In this document: positions 1 through 4,906 of the stretch, piece by piece
How the letters are laid out: each line of letters begins with the position of its first letter
Position numbering within the stretch: the stretch's first letter is position 1
Origin: Deltaproteobacteria bacterium
GTDB taxonomy: Bacteria > Desulfobacterota > Desulfobacteria > Desulfobacterales > JAUVGT01
Reading direction: 5' to 3'
DNA length: 5,617 nt
NCBI GenBank assembly: GCA_030593645.1
Contig: JAUVGT010000330.1
Location: 1 to 5,617, forward strand
The notes under the pieces: generated by a model
What the model saw: only the letters and a program-made list of their open reading frames with translations
Told to the model about the DNA's origin: nothing
Database searches by the model: none
Program-made: the position numbers and the translations under genes

Positions 1-139
1 CAAATTTCGTAATCATGAAGCGTACTTATCGTACTTGCCCTGTTAAATCTATACTTTTTATTTAACCGGGGCGTTGAATGATTGCGAAATGCAGCACAAC
101 GCAGAAGTTGGTCCGCCTACGGCGGATTACGAAACCGTC
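1..139 (+). repeat. MITE-like element, copy A (left end outside window)
   Basis: This stretch matches 2722-2860 base for base without indels. The only difference is C at 14 against T at 2735. It ends in TTACGAAACCGTC at 127-139, the inverted complement of the element's left end seen in copy B. A perfect 6-bp hairpin (TCCGCC, loop TAC, GGCGGA) lies at 112-126. The element is too short to encode a transposase, so it would be mobilised in trans if it is still mobile. By comparison with copy B, about 34 bp of its left end lie outside the window. It cuts the 3' end of the lemA remnant and supplies that frame's stop codon. The near identity of the two copies implies recent spread or gene conversion. 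Confidence 0.85.
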
Positions 140-600
140 AAGGTTGGTTGGGAACATTTCGACGGCATTATTATAATCGGACACCGCGGCCTTGTAGGCA
201 CGCCGGGCAGCGGAGATTTGTTCTTCTACTTCATTTAAGGCTGCCTGTAATTGCGAAAAATTCCCGCTGGCTTTTAGATCCGGATAGTTCTCAACTGCCA
301 CCATAAGCCCACCGATTGATTTAGAAATTTTGTTGTCCAGATCGACTTTTTCATCATGGGAAAGTAGACCGGAAACCACCTTGGTCCTTAACCCGGTGAT
401 TTCGGTTAAGACGCCTGCCTCATGTTTCATGTAACTCTTAACGGCACTTATTAAATTTGGTATCAAATCGTACCTTTTCTTAAGTAAGGCATCGATTCCG
501 CCAAAAGCGTTTAGAACCTGATTTTTTTGTTTATCAGGCTGTTTTAAAGCAAGATGATAATTAATAGTCCAGGCACTGCGGCAATAATTGCAATAATCAC
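62..600 (-). pseudogene. lemA: lemA-family gene, broken by nonsense, frameshift and element insertion
   Basis: LemA proteins have one N-terminal membrane helix followed by a long helical domain; their role is poorly defined. The start is GTG at 598-600, behind a perfect AGGAGG. It encodes a hydrophobic segment of about 17 residues (IIAIIAAVPGLLIIILL). Codon 19, where the family has Tyr of a YN(S/R)L motif, is TAA at 544-546. Reading on gives NSLINKK. After the A7 run at 522-528 the frame moves by one base into NQVLNAFGGIDALLKKRYDL, then IPNLISAVKSYMKHE, the LemA hallmark. One A lost from an original A8 run would explain this. The match continues through LKASGNFSQLQ to YNNAVEMFPTNL and stops at base 140, where copy A begins. 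The last 25 or so residues of the frame (DGFVIRRRRTNFCVV onward) are mostly or wholly element sequence, ending in TAA at 62-64. The normal LemA C-terminus of roughly 20-30 residues is missing. A TTG at 464-466 could be taken as a start, but conserved KRYDL codons lie in frame upstream of it and it has no ribosome site. Confidence 0.88.
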
Positions 601-605
601 AGCTG

Positions 606-611
606 CCTCCT
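606..611 (-). promoter_or_regulatory. Ribosome binding site of the lemA remnant
   Basis: The plus strand reads CCTCCT, so the transcript carries a perfect AGGAGG five bases before GTG 598-600. It fixes the original start in the frame that encodes the membrane helix. This shows that the helix frame and the downstream RYDLIPNL frame belong to one gene that has since shifted. The start lies 80 bp downstream of the stop of the secreted-protein gene on the same strand, so the two may once have formed an operon. Confidence 0.75.
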
Positions 612-680
612 GTTTAATGCAAGAGTAAGGTAATAAATCATGTGTGTTTTTGCACGGGCCCTTAATATCGATTGAACGTA

Positions 681-2612
681 TTAGTAGTCAATAATTTTTT
701 CGTAGACTTCGCATTCATTTGAGTTGGGTACACAGCCTGTTCCGGCATCATCTTCTTTAATGAGGCAATCAGAGACGAGCGCCTCCTCTTGCGCCGGCTT
801 GGGATGATCTATATAACCGCAGTCGTGCCCTTTTTTGAGAAAAGTATCCTTCTTCAGACTGTCACAGTAGCCGTGGAACATTGAGTTTTCATATTCATTT
901 AAACTGACGAAACAATCCTCATGGTAGGAGGGATCGTAATAAATTCCATTGTATTTATTGAGTGCATGTTCAGTAAAAACGCGGGATGGATTAAGGTTAC
1001 CCTGGGCCGGTACGTCATTGGCTACTATGAGATCGAATATTTTTTCGGGTATTGTCATTCCTGCTTTTTTCGGATAAATGCTGATTTTGTCAACCTGAAT
1101 TCCATGAATGCCGACAGTATCCTTGAAGAAGTCTGCCCATGCGCCGCAGTTGCCTCCACCCTCTGTGAGCAATTCGTCAGTAGTAGTGTCCCGTATCACG
1201 TCAAAATGTTTGTAAGACAGGTAAGAGCCTTGGTTCGGATTATCTTTCGGGGGCGGGATGTCCCAAAAGTTTTTCCAGATTTCATCAAGGACCGGCTGAC
1301 CATCCTTAAGTCCCTCGGCCCACTCGCAACCGAGTTCCACGGCATATTTGAAGGCGTTGGTCTCTTTTGTGGGTATATCGCCAACAATGTGAATCGTATG
1401 CTCGGTCTTTCCAAACTCCAATGTAAATAATCCCGGTTCATCCTTGAATTCGACCTCGCCCTTCCAATCCCACTGAACCCTGTGAGTTCCGACTACATCC
1501 TGGGCTGTTTCAATGATGAATTCGCCGGAAATCTGATTGCCGGTAATAGTTAAACCCCCTTTTGGTTTCAGTTCCAGCTTTCCACCGAAGCCTTTTCCTT
1601 TAAATACCTTTTCGATGGCATGAAACGTTTCGGCGTTGGCGCTTTTGACCGGTCGTCCGCAATTAAAGACGACCTTTACAGGAAAATGGTAGTTGCGTAC
1701 AAAAGCAGCCGGTTGGTTCTTCCCGCCGTTGTTCCATTCAGGCGGTTTGACAGGAGTTTCCGGTGCGTGGTGTAAGAGCTGCAGACTGTTTTCATCTCCG
1801 GTATAATTGAAGGATACCGTGCTCACATTTACGTCAAAGGGTTTAACGGCTTTACCAAAAGCCCATGTGACGTTATAGGTTACACCCCCTCCAGGGGACT
1901 CTTCCGGATGGTATGCAGGGCGCCTCATTTTTTCGGGCAGGTCAGATAAGCTGAAGCTTCCAACTCTGCTGGCCATCCAGCTACGATGGCCTTTCATCTC
2001 TCCGGAATCCGGAATCTTAAAACCCAGAAGCATATTGCCAAAATATATACTTTTTTTGGTTATTCTTTTTTCTTTTTTTCCGCACTCACCTGACACCTTG
2101 CGTGGATCTTTGGCGAATGCACAGCTAAAATCGTAATAATCAATAAGCAATTCATTTCCGGGCATCTGAGCAAGGTACTGCTTTTTATCGGGGGAAAGCT
2201 TACTGATATTTGGTGAAGTCAGGTGTTTTATTCGAACCACGCGCATCAGACTGCTTTGAACCGCATTAAGACTTCCTGAGCCGCTGTGGTGGCATATTTG
2301 CTCCCCATCCGTATCTGTTTCCGTCTCCCTAAATGTGTAATCACCGGTCAAACCATCCGCAGGGTAACGGAGCATTACAGGTACTAATGCATGACCGGCA
2401 GGAGTTCGCACGCTCCCGGGATCGAGCTCCATAGTTCCGTTTATTTGCATTGAAAGCGAGCCCTGCTTGTGCTCAAGATTCCAGGTTATATTTACATCGA
2501 TCTGCACCCGCAGGGTTTTGAGTGAGTTCGTACTTGCATGGGACACAGCGCTTGTCAAAATCAGCATCAGCACCGCTGCCCTAAAACAATGTAAAAATAT
2601 TATACGTACCAT
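681..2612 (-). CDS. Secreted protein with C-terminal transglutaminase-like domain
   Basis: The 643-residue product begins with a Sec-type signal peptide: a short basic start, a hydrophobic core at about 12-23, and probable cleavage after SHA at residues 24-26. It is therefore exported to the periplasm or beyond. The ATG lies behind a purine-rich AAGGGGGAGAA. Residues 27-410 look beta-rich and I do not recognise them. Near 405-455 comes HIVGDIPTKE and a helical stretch. Then follows a papain/transglutaminase-like core: GGGNCGAWADFF with candidate nucleophile Cys489, EHALNKYNGIYYDPSY with His549 and Asp560. The spacing and the H...YDP signature fit the bacterial transglutaminase-like superfamily, whose members cross-link, hydrolyse or only bind peptides. 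The substrate is unknown. About twelve cysteines remain in the mature chain, six of them after the core (567, 583, 598, 616, 627, 634), suggesting disulfides. Copy B of the element lies 75 bp before the start, and I see no clear sigma-70 promoter in that gap. The frame is intact throughout. Function beyond the fold is not assignable. Confidence 0.85.
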   Translation of the reverse strand: MVRIIFLHCFRAAVLMLILTSAVSHASTNSLKTLRVQIDVNITWNLEHKQGSLSMQINGTMELDPGSVRTPAGHALVPVMLRYPADGLTGDYTFRETETDTDGEQICHHSGSGSLNAVQSSLMRVVRIKHLTSPNISKLSPDKKQYLAQMPGNELLIDYYDFSCAFAKDPRKVSGECGKKEKRITKKSIYFGNMLLGFKIPDSGEMKGHRSWMASRVGSFSLSDLPEKMRRPAYHPEESPGGGVTYNVTWAFGKAVKPFDVNVSTVSFNYTGDENSLQLLHHAPETPVKPPEWNNGGKNQPAAFVRNYHFPVKVVFNCGRPVKSANAETFHAIEKVFKGKGFGGKLELKPKGGLTITGNQISGEFIIETAQDVVGTHRVQWDWKGEVEFKDEPGLFTLEFGKTEHTIHIVGDIPTKETNAFKYAVELGCEWAEGLKDGQPVLDEIWKNFWDIPPPKDNPNQGSYLSYKHFDVIRDTTTDELLTEGGGNCGAWADFFKDTVGIHGIQVDKISIYPKKAGMTIPEKIFDLIVANDVPAQGNLNPSRVFTEHALNKYNGIYYDPSYHEDCFVSLNEYENSMFHGYCDSLKKDTFLKKGHDCGYIDHPKPAQEEALVSDCLIKEDDAGTGCVPNSNECEVYEKIIDY

Positions 2613-2687
2613 TTCTCCCCCTTTTTTGATGCGTCAGGAATAAAATTTTAATATAATTGTTGATGAACTCCTAAAAAGTCCGAATGA

Positions 2688-2860
2688 GACGGTTTCGTAA
2701 AAAGTTCAAATTCAAGGCGTGCAAATTTCGTAATTATGAAGCGTACTTATCGTACTTGCCCTGTTAAATCTATACTTTTTATTTAACCGGGGCGTTGAAT
2801 GATTGCGAAATGCAGCACAACGCAGAAGTTGGTCCGCCTACGGCGGATTACGAAACCGTC
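2688..2860 (+). repeat. MITE-like element, copy B (complete, 173 bp)
   Basis: The element starts GACGGTTTCGTAA (2688-2700) and ends TTACGAAACCGTC (2848-2860), a perfect 13-bp terminal inverted repeat. Inside, CGTACTT..CGTACTT is repeated around 2742-2758, and a TCCGCC-TAC-GGCGGA hairpin sits near the right end at 2833-2847. The subterminal GCGTGCAAATTTCG and the reverse of CGAAATGCAGCACAACGC are also roughly complementary, so the whole unit could fold. There is no coding capacity. Flanks are CCGAATGA on the left and AATTGTTG on the right, and I cannot call a target duplication. It lies in the same orientation as copy A, about 2.55 kb away. It occupies the region upstream of the secreted-protein gene, where it may have displaced or supplied regulatory sequence. 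Confidence 0.88.
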
Positions 2861-2902
2861 AATTGTTGGGTTCTTGATTTGCCTATATGTATTTCAAACA
2901 GA

Positions 2903-2924
2903 GTCACAGATTGGTCACAGATTG
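2903..2924. repeat. Tandem 11-bp duplication GTCACAGATTG x2
   Basis: GTCACAGATTG occurs twice, perfectly and head to tail, at 2903-2913 and 2914-2924. It lies 43 bp beyond the right end of copy B. The surrounding stretch 2861-3080 has no supported gene and is AT-rich. A pair of short direct repeats could be a protein-binding site or a slippage product; the sequence does not decide between these. Confidence 0.7.
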
Positions 2925-3080
2925 GGAAAATTAGATAAAAAGTTTGGAAATTTATTTTTTTTGTCATCCCTGCAATAGTGAGGCTATGAAAGATTGCCCG
3001 GGTGGAACGAGTTTCCTTCACATTTGCCGGAAAAGGCTGCGTTGTTTCCCATTGTGGAACTTAGTAAAAAAATTGCGGTT

Positions 3081-3311
3081 CTATGTTTCCGGATTTTCAA
3101 CTATATCCTGTGATTCATCCGATTCAACTGATTCAGCCGATTCGTCTGATTCATCTAAAGCTTCTTCCGGCTCTATGTCTTGAGACTGATCTGAAGTTTC
3201 TTCCGGTTCGATTGAATCTTTATTTATTTTGCGTTGTCTTTTTTGCTCTTGTTTTAGCTTCCGTGCTAATTCTTTTTTACGCTTTTTTAATGAATAATGT
3301 GATTTCCCCAT
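3081..3311 (-). CDS. Small protein with basic head and repetitive acidic tail
   Basis: The 76-residue product has two opposite halves. Residues 1-31 are strongly basic and probably helical (MGKSHYSLKKRKKELARKLK, then QEQKRQRKINK). Residues 32-76 are acidic, with a duplicated IEPEE (34-38 and 46-50) and five three-residue units DES-DES-AES-VES-DES at 53-67. There is no signal peptide or membrane segment, so it should be cytosolic. The start is supported by GAGGT six bases before ATG. It lies 178 bp downstream of the cold-shock gene on the same strand, but a strong terminator intervenes, so it probably has its own promoter. From memory, short Lys/Arg-rich proteins beginning MGKS or similar sit beside cold-shock genes in several phyla; I could not check this. 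A nucleic-acid-binding role is inferred from charge alone. The opposite strand is also open here but lacks a ribosome site. Confidence 0.65.
   Translation of the reverse strand: MGKSHYSLKKRKKELARKLKQEQKRQRKINKDSIEPEETSDQSQDIEPEEALDESDESAESVESDESQDIVENPET
3112..3156 (-). repeat. Five 9-bp coding repeats for the (D/A/V)-E-S tail
   Basis: On the plus strand five contiguous 9-mers share the core GATTC: GATTCATCC, GATTCAACT, GATTCAGCC, GATTCGTCT, GATTCATCT. Read on the minus strand they encode DES, DES, AES, VES and DES. The substitutions within units make the array old or selected, not freshly slipped. Copy-number change would be in frame, so the tail could vary in length between strains. Confidence 0.8.
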
Positions 3312-3364
3312 TTTGTTACCTCGTAGGTCGTTATTCTTGCTAGTGATGAAAAGAAATGGAATTT

Positions 3365-3410
3365 GGACAGGGTTTTTTATGGTTTAAGATTTTGTAATTA
3401 CGGACAGGGT
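3365..3410. repeat. Direct repeat pair GGACAGGGT
   Basis: GGACAGGGT occurs at 3365-3373 and again at 3402-3410, in the gap between the small charged protein gene and the cold-shock terminator. The copies lie in the probable upstream region of the 3081-3311 gene. They could be a regulator site or a fragment of a repetitive extragenic element. Nothing else in the gap is recognisable. Confidence 0.45.
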
Positions 3411-3427
3411 AGGACTAATACTCATTC

Positions 3428-3469
3428 AAAAGAAACAAAAGGGCACCCTCCGCTATGCAAAGAGTGCCC
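3428..3469 (-). terminator. Rho-independent terminator of the cold-shock gene
   Basis: On the minus strand GGGCAC-TCTTTG, loop CATAG, CGGAGG-GTGCCC forms a 12-bp stem that includes three G-U pairs (3441-3469). It is followed by TTTTGTTTCTTTT at 3440-3428. It begins 20 bases past the cold-shock stop codon. The plus-strand side is followed only by ATTTTA, so termination in that direction would be weaker. Confidence 0.88.
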
Positions 3470-3489
3470 ATTTTACTCGGAATCGAAAG

Positions 3490-3690
3490 TTAGACTACAG
3501 TGACATTTGCAGCAGAAGGACCTTTTTGTCCTTGCTCTATGTCAAAGGTAACCTGATCGCCTTCACTGAGAGATTTAAAACCGGCTGCGTTGATTGCTGA
3601 ATGATGAACAAACACATCCGCTCCGTCTTCCTGCTCAATGAATCCAAACCCTTTGCGGTCGTTAAACCACTTAACAGTTCCATTAGTCAT
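3490..3690 (-). CDS. Cold-shock-domain protein (CspA family)
   Basis: The 66-residue protein is a full-length single cold-shock domain, a five-stranded OB-fold that binds single-stranded RNA and DNA and melts RNA structure, in the cytosol. It shows the canonical nucleic-acid-binding motifs: KWF at 7-9, RNP1 KGFGFI at 13-18, and RNP2 DVFVHHSAI at 25-33. The C-terminal half (GDQVTFDIEQGQKGPSAANV) is also typical. The ATG at 3688-3690 follows AAAGGAGA, with GGAG at 3700-3703 and a nine-base spacer. It has its own promoter, a leader of about 120 nt and a strong terminator, so it is probably monocistronic. Long leaders are usual for regulated csp genes, but the family includes members not induced by cold, and I cannot tell which paralogue this is. 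Confidence 0.97.
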   Translation of the reverse strand: MTNGTVKWFNDRKGFGFIEQEDGADVFVHHSAINAAGFKSLSEGDQVTFDIEQGQKGPSAANVTVV

Positions 3691-3810
3691 AATAACATTC
3701 TCCTTTCATAAAATTTTCAACGTCGTAAACTGGAGGGTGCCACCATAACAAATGGATTGTTCCTTCAGATATAAACTATCCCGATTTTAAAAAAGCGGGA
3801 CTTAATTGAT
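3691..3810 (-). promoter_or_regulatory. Leader (5' UTR) of the cold-shock gene
   Basis: Taking transcription to start near 3810, the untranslated leader is about 120 nt, long as in many csp genes. A stem TCCCG/CGGGA (3796-3800 with 3779-3783) with a 12-nt AT-rich loop lies within about ten bases of the 5' end and could protect the transcript or sense temperature. Further down, the leader carries GGCACCCTCC (3741-3732), which is perfectly complementary over 10 nt to GGAGGGTGCC in the 3' arm of the gene's terminator (3451-3442). I found no match to the E. coli cold box. Any regulatory role is inferred. Confidence 0.5.
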
Positions 3811-3816
3811 TGGGCA

Positions 3817-3845
3817 AATATAATACGTCTTTAGAGCAATAGCAA
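3817..3845 (-). promoter_or_regulatory. Sigma-70-type promoter of the cold-shock gene
   Basis: On the minus strand TTGCTA (3845-3840) and TATATT (3822-3817) are separated by 17 bases, the optimal spacing. Both hexamers keep the most conserved positions of TTGACA and TATAAT. The start site would fall near 3810, about 120 nt before the ATG. An overlapping TATTAT would give a poorer 14-base spacing. Confidence 0.65.
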
Positions 3846-4187
3846 GCGATTTAATGATTTTTTTAACGGAATACTCAGATTCTCCAATAATACAAACCCG
3901 TCGGATTTATAGAATCCTGGTCTTCGATCGCAATATCAATACCGAAATGGGATTATTATTGGAAGTGGGTTTAAAACCTTCGATCAGATTCGGTTCAAGG
4001 CGGGGTAAAGATTGGAATATTCAGCCGGTGATCCATTCTTCCGCTTCTTCGTAAAAGGCTTTGTATTGATCAATGTCACTAAAAATGATATGGATCACTA
4101 TTTTCCAATCAGGGCAAATCTGATTGCTCCCCAAGGTATAATATGCTGTCTTGTTGACGCAATTAAAAAACATGATTTAACATTATT
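3846..4187. other. Stretch without a confident gene; possible gene remnants
   Basis: Short frames exist on both strands: plus 3854-4054, plus 4012-4200 and minus 4021-4173. None has a ribosome binding site or a product I recognise. The plus frame 4012-4200 ends inside the element end at 4188 (codons for LTVS then TAA), which is how an element-truncated gene would look. The minus frame ends in a protein-like acidic helix. One or both may be decayed gene fragments. A TATAAT at 4137-4142 has no matching upstream hexamer. Confidence 0.4.
4021..4173 (-). CDS. Possible 50-codon remnant or small ORF
   Basis: ATG at 4171-4173 opens a frame of 50 residues ending in TGA at 4021-4023. The last half (DWKIVIHIIFSDIDQYKAF then YEEAEEWITG) reads like the amphipathic acidic C-terminus of a real protein, with ordinary codons (GAC ATT GAT CAA TAC). 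Against it: no ribosome site before the ATG, an in-frame TAA two codons upstream, and an overlapping plus-strand frame that is also open. The element end at 4188 begins just 15 bp upstream, so the frame may be the surviving 3' part of a gene cut there. I do not recognise a family. Confidence 0.22.
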   Translation of the reverse strand: MFFNCVNKTAYYTLGSNQICPDWKIVIHIIFSDIDQYKAFYEEAEEWITG

Positions 4188-4210
4188 GACGGTTTCGTAA
4201 AAAGTCCAAA
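4188..4210 (+). repeat. Solo left end of the MITE family (copy C)
   Basis: GACGGTTTCGTAAAAAGT, then C, then CAAA matches the left end of copy B (2688-2710) at 22 of 23 bases. From 4211 the similarity stops, and no right end appears before dcd. It is either a decayed copy or the end of a different subfamily with the same tips. It lies 95 bp before the dcd start codon, inside the likely upstream region of dcd, and supplies the stop codon of the plus frame 4012-4200. Confidence 0.7.
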
Positions 4211-4305
4211 AGCGCCGGATTTGTATGGGAGTTCATGTTTACCCGATGCTATAGATAGTAGATAAAAACATTTTTTTTGCATATGTATATTGAGAGGGAG
4301 ATTAA

Positions 4306-4833
4306 ATGATACTTTCAGGGGTAGAAATTGAATCAAGAATCGGTAAAGATATAGTAATAGACCCGTTTGACATACAAAAAGTGAATCCAAACAGCTATAA
4401 TCTTACACTTTATAATGATCTGCTAGTATATTCAAGCGAAATTCTCGATATGAAAAAGAAAAATCAAACAGAGGCAATAAAAATTCCTGAAAATGGATTG
4501 GTTTTAGAACCGAATAAGTTATACTTGGGAAGAACGAATGAATATACGGAAACCAATAATCTTGTGCCAATGCTCGAAGGGCGCTCTTCAATTGGAAGAT
4601 TGGGTTTATTCATTCATGTAACGGCCGGTTTCGGTGATGTCGGGTTCAGCGGATACTGGACACTGGAAATATTCTGCATACAGCCGGTGAAAATCTACGC
4701 GGGTGTAGAAGTTTGCCAGATTTACTATCATACCATCGAAGGCGAATATAACAAATACACCGGCGGGAAATACCAGAATAATACAGGAATACAGCCGAGT
4801 CTTTTATATAAAGATTTTTTAAACAATAAATAA
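4306..4833 (+). CDS. dcd: dCTP deaminase
   Basis: The 175-residue product belongs to the homotrimeric dCTP deaminase/dUTPase superfamily. It converts dCTP to dUTP plus ammonia in the cytosol, feeding dTMP synthesis. Family landmarks occur in order: MILSG start, NPNSYNLTL (27-35), LVLEPNKLYLGRT (65-77), the nucleotide-binding GRSSIGRLGL (92-101, with Arg93, Ser94 and Arg98), HVTAGFGDVGFSGYWTLE (104-121) with Glu121 in the position of the catalytic glutamate (Glu138 in E. coli), and a C-terminal YTGGKYQNNTGIQPS (151-165), the flexible lid over the substrate. Length is slightly below the roughly 190 of E. coli. Some relatives are bifunctional and also hydrolyse dUTP to dUMP; the sequence alone does not let me choose. 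AGGGAG ends five bases before the ATG. The promoter is not clear: the TTGACG at 4186-4191 has no good -10 at proper spacing. rsgA follows on the same strand after 73 bp. Confidence 0.95.
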   Translation: MILSGVEIESRIGKDIVIDPFDIQKVNPNSYNLTLYNDLLVYSSEILDMKKKNQTEAIKIPENGLVLEPNKLYLGRTNEYTETNNLVPMLEGRSSIGRLGLFIHVTAGFGDVGFSGYWTLEIFCIQPVKIYAGVEVCQIYYHTIEGEYNKYTGGKYQNNTGIQPSLLYKDFLNNK

Positions 4834-4906
4834 CCTCTAGTAAAGATAAGAATGCATCGGAGTAAGAACGCTTTCGGTGATAAAACAGTACATGGATGGT
4901 ATACTG

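Noticed and set aside
82..306. 74-codon plus-strand open frame
   Set aside because: It is antisense to the lemA remnant and element copy A, and Arg/Pro-rich in a way typical of shadow frames.
921..1430. 169-codon plus-strand open frame
   Set aside because: It lies wholly antisense to the intact secreted-protein gene, across its transglutaminase core. The product shows no recognisable motif and the start has no ribosome site. The frame on the minus strand carries the signal peptide and catalytic signature.
3066..3080. T-run after the small charged gene as a terminator
   Set aside because: The minus strand reads AATTTTTTTAC here, but no stable stem precedes it, only a three-base complement.
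3112..3156. Short regular repeats that might suggest a CRISPR-like array
   Set aside because: The units are 9 bp, contiguous with no spacers, and in frame with a coding sequence as three-residue peptide repeats.
2944..3183. 79-codon plus-strand frame with a Ser/Asp-rich end
   Set aside because: The Ser/Asp run is the reverse reading of the 9-bp repeats of the minus-strand gene at 3081-3311. There is no ribosome site or recognisable domain.
3854..4054. 66-codon plus-strand frame
   Set aside because: There is no ribosome site, its start lies just behind the cold-shock promoter region, and I recognise no family. It is kept only as a possible remnant in the note on 3846-4187.
4186..4191. TTGACG at the element tip as a -35 box for dcd
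   Set aside because: At 16-18 bases downstream the sequence is AAAAGCG-like, not a -10. Candidate AT-rich hexamers further on have wrong spacing.
4834..4906. Possible terminator or promoter between dcd and rsgA
   Set aside because: I found no stem followed by a T-run and no hexamer pair at good spacing, so the gap is read as an intra-operon spacer, without certainty.
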